The notes below the pieces were generated by a model. The model saw nothing but the letters and a program-made list of their open reading frames with translations. It ran no database searches and was not told where the DNA came from. From positions 6,516,352 through 6,580,351 of the forward strand of contig NC_063173.1 of NCBI RefSeq assembly GCF_023159225.1: a stretch of DNA of 64,000 nucleotides, in the 5' to 3' direction. Positions 33,842 through 43,382 of the stretch are shown one piece after another; position 1 is the first letter of the stretch, and every line of letters starts with the position of its first letter. The translations under genes and the position numbers were made by a program. This stretch comes from Perognathus longimembris pacificus (lineage: Eukaryota; Chordata; Mammalia; Rodentia; Heteromyidae).

Positions 33842-34880
33842 TGTTATGGGTTAGATACAAAGTATGTCCCCAAAGGGTTGAAGGTTTAGTCTCCAGTGGT
33901 GAATCCAATCACCCATAATTGAATCACAGGGGCTCTGCTATAATCAACGGACTGATCCATTAATGGCTGCCTAAGCTGATGGCATTAATGGGCGGTGGCA
34001 GAAACATTCAGATGTGAGCTCTGTTGGAGGAAGCAGATCACAGGGGTGTGCATTTTGGTTTTTTTTTTTTACAGCACGTCATATGTCTTATTCATGGATT
34101 TACCACACATAGTTTTGACCAAGTGTGGTCAAAACAAAACAGCAACCAAAACCAATAAGCTGAAAAACCAAAAGAAATTTCAGAAACAAAACATTTAGTT
34201 CCTACATGTGCATGAATCAGCTCGATTGATGTGGAAAAGGTCTTAGTCCCAGGTTACCAATTGTGCTTGAGTCATTATACATTATCATGTGGTCCTCTGA
34301 ATGTTTCTCTGCCCTTTATTAGGTTAAAATTTGCCCTCCCCAAAGTACATAATACAGCCAAAGCAAAAGATAGCAATATTCCCAAGCCAGGAAAAGAGCA
34401 TGTAAAGTGCATGCTTTTAACAATATGTAGAAACATTTTAGATTTGTTAAAAGTTGGCACGTCTTGAGGGAAAGTTGAGTGGCATTATGGGAAAACGAAT
34501 CAGCAATAGAACAGCACTGAACTCTGCCTCCTGACCATCTGTGGTTTCTTCCTCAATGCTGGTCGCCTTGGAGCCACACACCAGAGATGCTAAGGGCTCC
34601 TGTACTTTGTCCCTGGCTCCTTCCTTCTTTTCTTCTGCCTTTCTTCTCCTTCCTATCTGCTATGAGATGACCACTGTGTTCCACCACATTCTCCCAACAC
34701 TGCCTTGCAATGCACAGGCCCAGGAGAAACAGAGTTAAGTGAGCATAGACTGAAACCTATGACAATGGGAACATTACAAAAGAAGTAACATGATTAAAAG
34801 TTAAAAAAATACAAAATCTTTCTTCCATTAAAGCTGTCTGCTCAAGTATTGTGTCACAACAAGAAACTGACTAGCATACA
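33842..34880 (+). mobile_element. ERVL-MaLR-type LTR, apparently split
   Basis: Old endogenous retroviral LTR, non-coding. It starts 'tgttatgggttagatacaaa' 'gtatgtccccaaagg' and carries 'gctctgttggaggaagcaga' near 34020, as in rodent MaLR LTRs. It ends 'aaagctgtctgctcaagtat' 'tgtgtcacaacaagaaactg' 'actagcataca'. The two halves total about 600 bp around an unrelated middle. Subfamily not assigned. Confidence 0.65.
34059..34480 (-). other. Probable retroposed insert inside the MaLR LTR
   Basis: A 12-T run at 34059-34070 begins sequence that matches neither LTR half. Imperfect similarity between 'gtgtgcattttgg' before it and 'gtggcattatgg' after it could be an eroded target duplication, which implies a minus-strand insert with poly-A. 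Its source is not recognised; a 61-residue open frame within it has no known family. Confidence 0.35.
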
Positions 34881-35019
34881 TTGATGAAAAAAGAATATGA
34901 AATAGAACTGCACACTGGTAAATGACCCGATTGACAAACCTGTGACTAAGAATAAAAGATAGTTCAATTTATTAATGTTTTGACTTTGAAGCTTTAAGCA
35001 AGATTTTGATTGATTCAAC

Positions 35020-35150
35020 TAACCTTTAATAATTTATTGAGTACTTTCTTCATATAAAGTACTGTTCTGTGTTCTGGTACAAAATAATCAACAAGGCACA
35101 AAACCCCTTGACCTCACGGAGTTAACAGTGCAGTCGGGCTCATAGGCTCT
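35020..35150 (+). repeat. L2 3' fragment
   Basis: 'aatttattgagtactttctt' ... 'agtactgttctgtgttctgg' ... 'acctcacggagttaacagtg' follows the L2 order (tttattgagcacctactatgtgcc, actgttctaggtgctgg, tcatggagcttacagtc). Confidence 0.65.
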
Positions 35151-35204
35151 GGTCTCAGAACAGTCATGTATTCATTTACAAGATGACTGCTTTTGTGTGT
35201 GTGG

Positions 35205-35398
35205 TTTTCTTTTTCTTTTTTGTATTGGAGATCGGGGTGCTAGGCAGTGTTCTTCCACGGAGCGATATCCTCAGCAATTTTTACATCCCATTTTGAAATG
35301 GGATCTTTCTAAGTTGGCTAGGCTGGGCTTGAACTTGTTATCCTCCTGCTCAGCCTCCCAAGTAGGTGGTAATATGTGTCCCCACGATGCCTGGCTGA
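35205..35398 (-). repeat. B1-like SINE, old
   Basis: T-rich left end, 'ctaagttggctaggctgggc' 'ttgaacttgttatcctcctg' 'ctcagcctcccaagtaggtg' and 'ccccacgatgcctggctg': the complement of a B1/7SL monomer of the standard murine wording. Confidence 0.75.
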
Positions 35399-35620
35399 CT
35401 ATCTTGTTTCCCTTGGTCTTTGGAGTCAAGGAGTCAGAAGTTACTCACTGGCTATACCATATAATCTGGAAGAATATGAGTTTTCTCATCAATAGTAGTC
35501 AGAATTCAGTGTCTTCTCTATCTATATTTCAGAGTTGTTGAGAATGAATAAATCAGGCAAAAGGTGGGGTGTCTAGACTTGAATCTAAGTTTTCCCATTC
35601 ATTAGACTATTTCTCTTGGG

Positions 35621-35622
<2 letters not shown>

Positions 35623-35678
<56 letters not shown>
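35623..35678. repeat. (AT)28 microsatellite at SINE target site
   Basis: Directly follows the target sequence 'ctcttgggcaatatat' and directly precedes the SINE's poly-T. The intact right-hand target copy has only a short 'atatat', so the array expanded after insertion. Confidence 0.95.
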
Positions 35679-35692
<14 letters not shown>

Positions 35693-35884
35693 GGCCAGTC
35701 CTGGGCCTTGGACTCAGGGCCTGAGCACTGTCCCTGGCTTCTTCCCGCTCAAGGCTAGCACTCTGCCACTTGAGCCACAGCGCCGCTTCTGGCCGTTTTC
35801 TGTATATGTGGTGCTGGGGAATCGAACCTAGGGCCTCGTGTATCCGAGGCAGGCACTCTTGCCACTAGGCTATATCCCCAGCCC
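35679..35884 (-). repeat. Young dimeric ID-related SINE
   Basis: Minus-oriented full copy ending 'ctatatccccagcccc'. Flanked by the 16-bp direct repeat 'ctcttgggcaatatat' (35613-35628 and 35885-35900). By eye its body is identical to the copy at 45388-45590. Confidence 0.95.
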
Positions 35885-35959
35885 CTCTTGGGCAATATAT
35901 TTAAGGGTCTCCCTACCTCTATTTTTTTGTTTTCAGGTAAAACAGAATAGTTACACTAA

Positions 35960-36280
35960 AAAGTATCAGGTAGCCAGGGCTGCTGTCACAAAACACCATA
36001 GATGGAGAGGTTAAACTACAAATCCCTTCTCCTCACAGTTCTGGTTTGGAAATGGATATTAGTTCAATCGGGCTCTGGTCAGGGCCTAATGGCCCGGAGA
36101 CTGCTACCTTCTTAATGTGTCTTCACATGGCAAAACTCTAAAGAGAGCAGGAGCAAGCTCTTCCGTGTTACTGTTGGAAAGGCCCTAATTCATCTCGAGG
36201 GCCCCACCCTCATTACTTCACCGAAACCCAACTTCCTTCTCATGACTTACATACCTTCACATTGGGGACCAGGGCCTCTC
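35960..36280 (-). mobile_element. MLT1-type ERVL-MaLR LTR
   Basis: The + strand reads as the reverse complement of MLT1: 'ccagggctgctgtcacaaaa' 'caccatagatgg', 'ctcacagttctgg', 'taatgtgtcttcacatggca', 'aaggccctaattcatct' 'cgagggccccaccctcatta'. Non-coding, old, no internal viral genes nearby. Confidence 0.75.
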
Positions 36281-36597
36281 TGGGACGCTTCCCTCCTTTC
36301 TGAAGCATACGGGACCTATTTATGTTCGTTCCGCTCTGTGAGCCAGAGGCGTGCGCAGAGGAGAGTAGGAGCAAAGCAAGGACAGTGTCTCATCTCTGTT
36401 CCTTGACCACGAAAAGCCAGGAATGGTGACAGCAGCTCTACCCCACACCAAAACTAGGCTCACAGAATCTTTCTACTTGGAAGGGTTACTCAGAGACCCA
36501 CTAGCCAGCTTGCGATTGATGTAATACTCTCCTGGAAGAATTCCCTGTTTCCATGCTTACAATTACGGGGTCTTGCTATAACACAGGGTGGTTCCTT

Positions 36598-36654
<57 letters not shown>

Positions 36655-37188
36655 AATACTAGAGGTGAGAAAGTTGTTTTCCGGAATGTGTCCCTACTGG
36701 TCCTAGTTACTACTTCTGTATTCTAGTAGTGAACACTAGTCAGTAGCTAAAAGGAATAGCAGACCTGGATCCTGAGATGTTTTTCTGAATGTACAATTTC
36801 CCCATGGTCTCTAGTTCTTTTCCTGGTGGTGCTGTCCTGCCGAATCTTCTGTGTCTGTTTTCCTTTCTTCTTCTTGTTCTACTCTCAGTTCTCAATACAA
36901 GATCCCAAGAGGGAAATAAGGACCTCCTGACCCTTCTGTTAAAGATCCTGTTAAAGTTCAGAGTCCAAAGGGTCTGTTTCTAGGAGGTGAGAAGAGGGTT
37001 AAACGCACCATCCTGAATTACAGACTGCCGCTTCTTAAGCCCAGCCAGCTACATTACAGTGTTTACCAGAACGTTAGCAACTGCTTATTATCTGCATTCA
37101 TGCTCTCCTTTGCGGAGGTCACCTGTCTGGAGACAATAGGATACACAGCTAGAAGTTCTCTCTGTTTTATTTCAAAGAGATTGATCTT
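36281..37188. other. Unassigned sequence with (TTTA)14
   Basis: A (TTTA)n microsatellite lies at 36597-36652; the rest is not recognised. A 64-residue frame at 36789-36983 is unsupported. Confidence 0.5.
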
Positions 37189-37420
37189 GGGGCTGGGGAT
37201 ATGGCCTAGTGGCAAGAGTGCTTGCCTCGTATACATGAGGCCCTGGGTTCAATTCCCCAGCACCACATATACAGAAAATGGCCAGAAGGGGCGCTGTGGC
37301 TCAAGTGGCAGAGTGCTAGCCTTGAGCAAAAAGAAGCCAGGGACAGTGCTCAGGCCCTGAGTCCAAGCCCCAGGACTGACCAAAAAAAAAAACAAAACAA
37401 AAAAAAACACCAAAAAAACC
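37189..37420 (+). repeat. Dimeric ID-related SINE
   Basis: Same family as 33332, but with differences ('atatggcctagtggcaagag', 'gcttgcctcgtatacatgag') and an interrupted A tail, so slightly older. Target duplication 'caaagagattgatctt' / 'caaagagattggtctt' (37173-37188 and 37421-37436) with one mismatch. Confidence 0.95.
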
Positions 37421-37489
37421 CAAAGAGATTGGTCTTAACTCTGGACGCATGCTCTGTCCACACGAGTCGCGGGAGGACCCTGGCATTTG

Positions 37490-37815
37490 TGGTCACATGA
37501 AATACAGCCATCTAGTGCTCCTCATTGGGCTTCTTGGGCTTGCCAAATTCATCAGAGCAAATAGCCTCGAACAGGTCTGAGTATGGTTCCGATTTCCTCT
37601 GCTGTGATTAGCAGGAGGCACAGTCAGCCTGGAATGCTGTGCTCGGCACAAAAGTCAGACTTGGAAGGCATCGGCGGTCACTAAAGCTGTCATCGTCTTC
37701 CTCATTCCTTTCAAAGTACTGTCTTCAGTTCTCTATTCATATCAATGCTTGGGTACCATAGCCCAATTCCGCAGCGTCTCTGGTGCTAACCATCTTTTCT
37801 TTAACCGTGCCTGAA
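37490..37815 (-). pseudogene. Possible unassigned processed-gene relic
   Basis: On the minus strand, a run from about 37810 to 37510 reads as plausible acidic, gene-like peptide pieces (for example YFERNEEDDDSFSDRR near 37690, and EPYSDLFEAICSDEFGKPKK, then a stop after NEEH near 37515). They are broken by a stop and frame changes. I do not recognise the parent, and no poly-A tail is visible, so this may be chance. Confidence 0.25.
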
Positions 37816-38049
37816 CCAAGACGCTAACCTTATTTTATTCATATGAATCTTGATTACTACCAAGGTAAGGTTTCAATTCACCAATCCTGTACAAAACCCT
37901 TTGAGAGTTACACACTGTAGATGCAGTGAGATTTAATGTGCTGGGGTGGGAACAGTTCAGGGGTTCCAAGGAAATTCATATATAAGGATAAGAATGACGG
38001 CACTTCCATTTATGCAGCTTTTTCTCTCTCTCTCTTACAGATAAGAGAA
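37816..38049. other. Unassigned sequence
   Basis: No feature recognised. Confidence 0.4.
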
Positions 38050-38280
38050 ATCCAGGCCCAAGAGGTGGCACACATCTATTATTCCACTTATTTGAGAGGT
38101 GGAGGTAGAAAGATCAAGGTTCCAGGCTAGCCAGGACAGAGTTAGCATAAGGTCCTATCTGAAAAGCAAACAACTGAAAACAAAAAGGCTGAGGGTGTGG
38201 CCCAAGTGGTAGAGTACTTGCCTGGCAATAGAAGATCCGAGTTATATCAATCTCCAGTTCAATTCTCCAGAAAGGACAAA
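38050..38280 (+). repeat. B1-dID-type composite SINE
   Basis: 'ccaggcccaagaggtggcac' 'acatctattattccacttat' head, 'gagggtgtggcccaagtggt' 'agagtacttgcctggcaata' ID half. Ends at the purine tract. Confidence 0.85.
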
Positions 38281-38365
38281 TGAAAGAAAGAGAGAGAAAG
38301 GGGGAGAGAGAGAGAAAGAGAGAGAGAAGAAAGAAAGAAGAGGGAAGGAAAGAAAGACAGACTGA
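38281..38365. repeat. (GA)n/(GAAA)n purine tract
   Basis: Nearly pure purine, probably an expanded SINE tail. Confidence 0.92.
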
Positions 38366-38377
38366 CAGACATTGGAC

Positions 38378-38458
38378 ATTGTCCCGAACCAAATGCCCCT
38401 TTTGCCTGACTTATGTAACCTCTCTGTTTCTAGCATTTCCAAATAAAAATAGTTTTAA
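38378..38458 (+). mobile_element. LINE-1 3' terminal fragment
   Basis: 'tgcctgacttatgtaacctc' 'tctgtttctagca' corresponds to 'acctgacttacgtaactgca' 'acctctctgcacatca' at the end of the 26-27 kb LINE-1. Very short. Confidence 0.55.
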
Positions 38459-38839
38459 ACAGAGCTCAATTTGGCCTTGTGATATTGCTGTTTGGTGGGT
38501 GGTTGGGACTGGTGCTCGCCAGGCTCTCCCCTCAGTTCTCCCCTCCATTTAAGGGTGTCACAAAGAGAGCAAGAGGCACATCGCACTGTGGTGCTGATGG
38601 AGTTGTTGGGTCCAAAGGATTTGAGTTATAGAGTCTTTGCCTTTTTATTTTTTTGCAATGAGCTGCAAAATAGCTACTAAAATATTTTATACTCCACAGA
38701 TTCCCTTGTTGTACTATGCATGTACATATGTAAAGAAGTTGTTAAACTTAAAAATAAATTATATATTTTTACTTTTCATAAGATCCAAATTTTGCTAGTC
38801 TTTTCTGTCTATAAGTTACTTTTCATAACAAGCTAGTTG
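38459..38839. other. Unassigned sequence
   Basis: No feature recognised. Small frames of 62-90 residues start in the purine tract or are unsupported. Confidence 0.4.
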
Positions 38840-39072
38840 CTGCATGCTGGAAGTTCTAGCCTGTAATTCTAGCTACTCAAGATAATGAAATCTCAGAGTG
38901 GTGGTTCAAAGCCAGCCTGGGCAAGAAAGCCTGAAAAACTCTTATCTCTAATTAACCAGCATATGCTGGAAGTGGAGCTGTGGTTCAAGTGGTAGAACAC
39001 TAAATTTGAGCAAAGAAGCTACGGGACACCACTAAGGCCCAGTTCTGGAACACACACACACACACACACACC
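38840..39072 (+). repeat. B1-dID-type composite SINE with CA tail
   Basis: 'gcctgtaattctagctactc' 'aagataatgaaatctcagag' head, 'gctgtggttcaagtggtaga' ID half, (CA)n tail at 39053-39071. Confidence 0.9.
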
Positions 39073-39264
39073 ATGCTATCTAGCAGCTAATCAAAAAGAA
39101 CATTTAGCACACTCAAGATACATAAACACAGAAATGTGAGTCATTAGTAAAATCATTCACAAAATCTGTTTCAGGTGGAGTGTAGGTATAAATTTGAAAT
39201 GTAAAACAATAAGGCTTGTAGACTATAATAGTTTTATGATATTAATATAGGTTCATATCTCTAT

Positions 39265-39722
39265 AACAGGATACAAAAAGAATAGTTGAGTAGCAGAAAT
39301 GACATAAATGCCCATCAACAATAGAAGCTATATGTGAAATGTGATATTTCATATAATGGACTACTACACAGCACTAAAAATGAATGAAGCACAGCTACCC
39401 CCAACAACTACATGATCTCCACAAACATCAAGGTGAGTGCTTAGAAGCCAGACACTAAATAATACCTACTGTGTGACTCTGTCTACTTAAAGGACAGACA
39501 AGACAGAAACTCATTCAAGGTGTCAGAAGTGAGGGTGCCATCTACCTCTGGGGAAGAGGGAGAGAGTAACCACTGGGAGAAAGAAAAGGGGGTACATTTA
39601 TGTTGAGTTGGGCATAGGTTACTTGAGAATTTTTTTAAAATGTAACAACATGAGTTTTACCCTTCTGATTTGTGCACTTCTCTGTTTGTATGTTATACTT
39701 CAATAAAACATTTACAAAAATG
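39265..39722 (+). mobile_element. Ancient LINE-1 (L1M-type) 3' end
   Basis: 'atgcccatcaacaatagaag' ... 'atggactactacacagcact' 'aaaaatgaatgaagcacagc', 'gtgactctgtctacttaaag', 'ctctggggaagagggagaga', and a 3' end 'tgtatgttatacttcaataa' 'aacatttac'. This follows old mammalian L1M 3' ends and differs from the young LINE-1s in the window. Confidence 0.85.
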
Positions 39723-39957
39723 ATAGAGATAAACACACTTCCTCTGTCCATCGCAGTACAGGCAAAGATGATAATGAGAGAGTAAGTCTTCGGAAAAGAC
39801 TCATACCACAAAGGGAACATTCCGAAAACAGTATGGGGAAATTTTCCATTACCATGTTTTCTATTTCTGCACACTAAACAATCAGGGACAGAATTTTTGT
39901 GCTCTTAAAAAACTCTTCCAAGTAAGTTTCAGTGGATTTTGAACAATTATTCATATT
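39723..39957. other. Unassigned sequence
   Basis: A minus-strand 79-residue frame overlaps the LINE-1 end and has no support. Confidence 0.4.
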
Positions 39958-40078
39958 GGCCAGATGTGCTGGTGCACATTTGTAATCTAGATTAGGGAGG
40001 CCGCAGCAGGAGGAACACCAGTTCAAAGCCAGTTTGGGATACAGAGGAAGAGCATGTCTAAAAACAATAAAATAATGC
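39958..40078 (+). repeat. B1-like SINE
   Basis: 'tgtgctggtgcacatttgta' ... 'ccagttcaaagccagtttgg' 'gatacagaggaagagcatgt' is the plain B1 layout, ending in an A-rich run. Confidence 0.8.
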
Positions 40079-40184
40079 CAGTAAGGCCACGGTCGCTTTA
40101 ATACTTTCTAATCTATTAATTGGAGAGATTCTCAATTTTAGAAAATACTAACAATGGGGATAACTTTGGGGTTCTAAATGTTTC

Positions 40185-40302
40185 TCCAATGTTAACTCAT
40201 TTGATTCTCAAAACAATATACAAAGGTGGCCATTATTATGATTTCCATGATGTAAACAAAGAACTGTCTAAGGCCATGCAATTAGGAATTGGGAGGCCCA
40301 AG
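40185..40302 (-). repeat. MIR SINE
   Basis: 'aactcatttgattctcaaaa' 'caatatacaaaggtggccat' 'tattatgatttccatgatgt' corresponds to the reverse complement of the MIR 3' half (atttaatcctcacaacaaccctatgaggtaggtactattatcccca). Confidence 0.65.
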
Positions 40303-41009
40303 AGAGCTATATACAGTACACATATATGTAAACAAGAAGACCAGCCAAAGCTTGCTTATTGATAGCAAAAGCTGGGAGCAAGAGGAGTCCATAATGCCCT
40401 GCAGAATATGTCCCTGCAGAACCCTAGAAATTCTAAGCAGCCTTCCTGTCTCTGAGCTATCACCACAGCGACTGGCTAGCTGAGGACGCCAACATAAAAC
40501 CTGCATCTGAGTCAAGATGACTCACCCCCTCTGGGACCCTGGGACACCTGCTTGGCACTAGGCTTTGGTATAAACAGACATTTCAGGAAGTTTTCTATTC
40601 CACCTACTCAGCAGCTGAAACCCTGTGAAGTCAGCTGCCCAGACCTGCTTTGTAGCCATCAGATTTCATTCTGGAGTCAAATGATTAATTTCCAGAGCCT
40701 TTTATTGTGAAGGAAAAACAATTCATTCCCCATGCTTAGAATTTTAATCCGGGTTGGCTCTCTGGATGCTGTAATGCGTATACGTGTTCTTAGCATTTAG
40801 GATGAGTGGAAATACCACCCTTAGCTTCCAAAGTCTGAATACGAACACTAGTGTCAGCTACTGTGCACCATGATTAACTGGTCTATACATCCTGAGGTTC
40901 TTTTAGTAGTATTTAACCCACCTGTACATTCTCAGTGTTTTAGCTTAAAGCACATTATAGAAGAACAATTTACCAAATGATGCCAAGGAAAATTTTGTTG
41001 GTTGTATTC
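40303..41009. other. Unassigned sequence
   Basis: No repeat family recognised. Overlapping 64-80 residue frames on both strands are shadows of each other. Confidence 0.45.
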
Positions 41010-41248
41010 TTTTTTTTTTGGCCAGTCCTGGGCCATGGACTCAGAGCCTGAGCACTGTCCCTGGCTTCTTTTTTTGCTCAAGGCTAGCACTCTACCACTT
41101 GAGCCACAGCGCCACTTCTGGTTTTCTGGTGGTTAATTGGAGTGAAGAATCTCACAACCTTCCCTGCCCTGGCTGGCTTTGAACTGTGATCCTCAGATTT
41201 CAGCCTCCTGAGTAGCTAGGATTCCAGGCCTGAGCCACTGGCCAGCAT
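41010..41248 (-). repeat. B1-dID-type composite SINE, relatively young
   Basis: Poly-T, 'ggccagtcctgggccatgga' ... 'gctctaccacttgagccaca'-type ID half, then 'gatcctcagatttcagcctc' 'ctgagtagctaggattccag'. Close to the presumed consensus. Confidence 0.92.
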
Positions 41249-41790
41249 GAGTACAGTTCTTGTCGAAAGCGTTATCCTCCCTCAGTTTCTCCCACTTTCC
41301 CTCCCCAATGCAGCTCCCCTCCCCACTCGAGTTGTAAAGTTCATTTCTAACATATTGTCTCATGAGTATTGCTGTCGCATTGGTTCACCTTTTGTCCTTT
41401 ATCTCACCATTTTGTGATTCTCCTTCCCTTCCCTAAATCAGATAAACATATATACAAGAAAGAGGAAACCAAAATCAAAAACAGTGACAACAGGGGATAA
41501 ATCAAAGGAAAAAAATGAAAGAAAAAAGAAATAACTTCACACTGTACATTAAAACAATAAAACCTCTTATTTTCATATCTTGGAGTTCATTTTGCTTACT
41601 ATCTCTTATATGGTCATGTGTACATAGTTATTGAGCTATTGTGATTCTCTGCAAGAACTATCCTAGACATATGCTAATGCTACTACACTGTTGGTAGAAG
41701 TGTAAACGGGTTCAAGTACTCTGGAAAGCAGTATGGAGGTTCCTCAAAAGACTAAAACAGAGCTCCCCTATGATCCATTTCCTCTTATTC
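41249..41790 (-). mobile_element. LINE-1 3' end with inverted 5' segment
   Basis: 41249-41690 read on the minus strand parallels the 26.5-26.95 kb LINE-1 3' UTR: 'gtttatctgatttagggaag' with the counterpart of 'gtttatctgtttggggaaaa', and 'aaataagaggttttattgtt' with 'aaataagaggttttatgtta'. It also parallels 43645-43725 (the 'gcatcacaaggcccaatagc' region). 41691-41790 instead reads ORF2 sequence on the plus strand ('actctggaaagcagtatgga' 'ggttcctcaaaagactaaaa'). The head-to-head arrangement is the known 5'-inversion (twin-priming) outcome. Confidence 0.82.
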
Positions 41791-41825
41791 TACCTACTTC
41801 TTTCATTTCTGATTTTATTTTATTT

Positions 41826-42040
41826 TTGTGTGTTAGTCCTGGGGCTTGAACTTAGGGCCTGGGCACTGTCCTTGAATTTTTTTTTCTCTCAGGACTAGTG
41901 TTCTACCACTTAAGGCACAGCTCCACTTCTGGCTGCTTGGTAGTTTATTGAAGATAAGAGTCTTGCAGACCTTCCTGCCCCAAATGGCTTTGAGCAGTAA
42001 TCCTAAACTCTCAGCCTCCTGAATACCTAGGCTTAAAGGC
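41826..42040 (-). repeat. B1-dID-type composite SINE
   Basis: 'gtgttagtcctggggcttga' 'acttagggcctgggcactgt', 'gttctaccacttaaggcaca', 'ctcagcctcctgaataccta' 'ggcttaaagg'. Confidence 0.88.
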
Positions 42041-42975
42041 CACCAACAGATCTGCTGTTATTTTTCATTTCGTTGTTATTTCTGCTTTTTGATTTTCACT
42101 TTATTTCTGCTTTTGATCCCAATCTTCCTGTGTCTTTCAAGTCTTAACCTCTTAACTACTCCATCCTTTTGCCTTTAACCCCTCTCTCCTTTCCAGTCCC
42201 TTCTCCTCCACTGTTTAATTTGCTCAAATGTCTTATTCTTTAACAGTGTGGGAGCATATATCCCCTTCACTGTTACTTCCTCTTTCATGGCCACTGTTTA
42301 CCTAATTTAGAAGACAAATCATGTGTTATTAACATGTGTGCTCTTTAGAAGATTCAGTTTATGTCTCAACTAAAGTGTAGAAAGTTTCTTAAACAATAAC
42401 AAAAAAACATCTGTTATACCATCTGCAAGTCTACCATCTAGCCAAGCAGTACCAAGCAATAGCTATGTCTCTTACTCCTGTATGGATGAGTGCATTAACC
42501 CCATTTTATCTTGAACCAAAAAGAAAAGGCTAGGAGTAGCCATGTTTTAAGGATAGTACCTTGAGGCACCTTACAATAACGGAGAAGTGGGAGGACTGAG
42601 TCATTGTATGGCACATAGAAGTAAAAGTATCCCAAACTAAAACCAACCTGCAACCAGCACCGTAACACCTGTCAAGACTGGTATTTAATTGTGGTAAGAA
42701 TAACATATGTGATTGTACTAAAGTAAAATTGTAATTTTGAAATTCATTTGTATTAGAAATGCCTTTGTCTTTGAGTCACAATCTTAGTTTAGCTGTATGG
42801 TGATTATTGATCCTGTAAATAAATACAACTTATATTTATTTTATACATTATATGTATATTTAAGCAATGGAAATCTGGGGTTGACAACTTTTTTGCCTTC
42901 CTCATTAAAATTAATTTTACAAATACATATATTAAGCTTGATATACCAGAAATTGCTTAAAAGATTTCACATAAG
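42041..42975. other. Unassigned, pyrimidine-rich then AT-rich sequence
   Basis: The first ~250 bp (42060-42300) is T/C-rich and could belong to the LINE-1 further left, on the far side of the SINE. I cannot prove it. The rest is unrecognised. Confidence 0.4.
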
Positions 42976-43082
42976 TTTGTGTGTGTGTATGTGCGTACTA
43001 GTACTAACGCCTGAACTCAAGGTCTTGTGCCCTCATTTGACTTTTTGCTCAGTGTTGGGTCACACCTCCACTTGCAAGTGAA
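42976..43082 (-). repeat. B1-dID SINE, 3' part
   Basis: A GT-rich tail and the complement of the ID half ('ctaacgcctgaactcaaggt' 'cttgtgccctcatttgactt'). The B1 head is absent. Confidence 0.7.
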
Positions 43083-43159
43083 TTCTTATATAATTAATTC
43101 ATATAATATTTATTATAGAATTTTATAATTGTGTAATTATATATATATATAATTATGAT

Positions 43160-43292
43160 GAAGATCTTATCACTCGCCCCATGTTGTTAAGAAAGACGAG
43201 GCACAGAGAGTAGCATATCACTCTCCGACGTTCACACGGCTAGTAAGTGGTGCAGCTGAGATTTAAACCTGGGCTCTCCGGAAGCTGATGGT
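43160..43292 (-). repeat. MIR SINE
   Basis: 'aagacgaggcacagagagta' ... 'cacacggctagtaagtggtg' 'cagctgagatttaaacctgg' 'gctctccgg' is a clear reverse complement of the MIR 5' half and core. Confidence 0.8.
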
Positions 43293-43382
43293 GATAAAGA
43301 TGCATTCGACATACACATACATGTTAACCTGAAACCCCTTTCTCCAAATGAAGGCAATACAAATCAATCAATACATAAATGA

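Larger units (their letters stand above)
35560..35930 (+). repeat. MIR relic interrupted by a young SINE
   Basis: 'cttgaatctaagttttccca' 'ttcattagactatttctctt' on the left continues as 'gggcaatatatttaagggtc' 'tccctacctc' on the right, matching the MIR core across the insertion. The 3' remainder is not clear. Confidence 0.55.

Noticed and set aside
38030..38045. Pyrimidine tract plus 'ttacag' as a splice acceptor
   Set aside because: The sequence downstream is a B1-dID SINE, not a recognisable exon.
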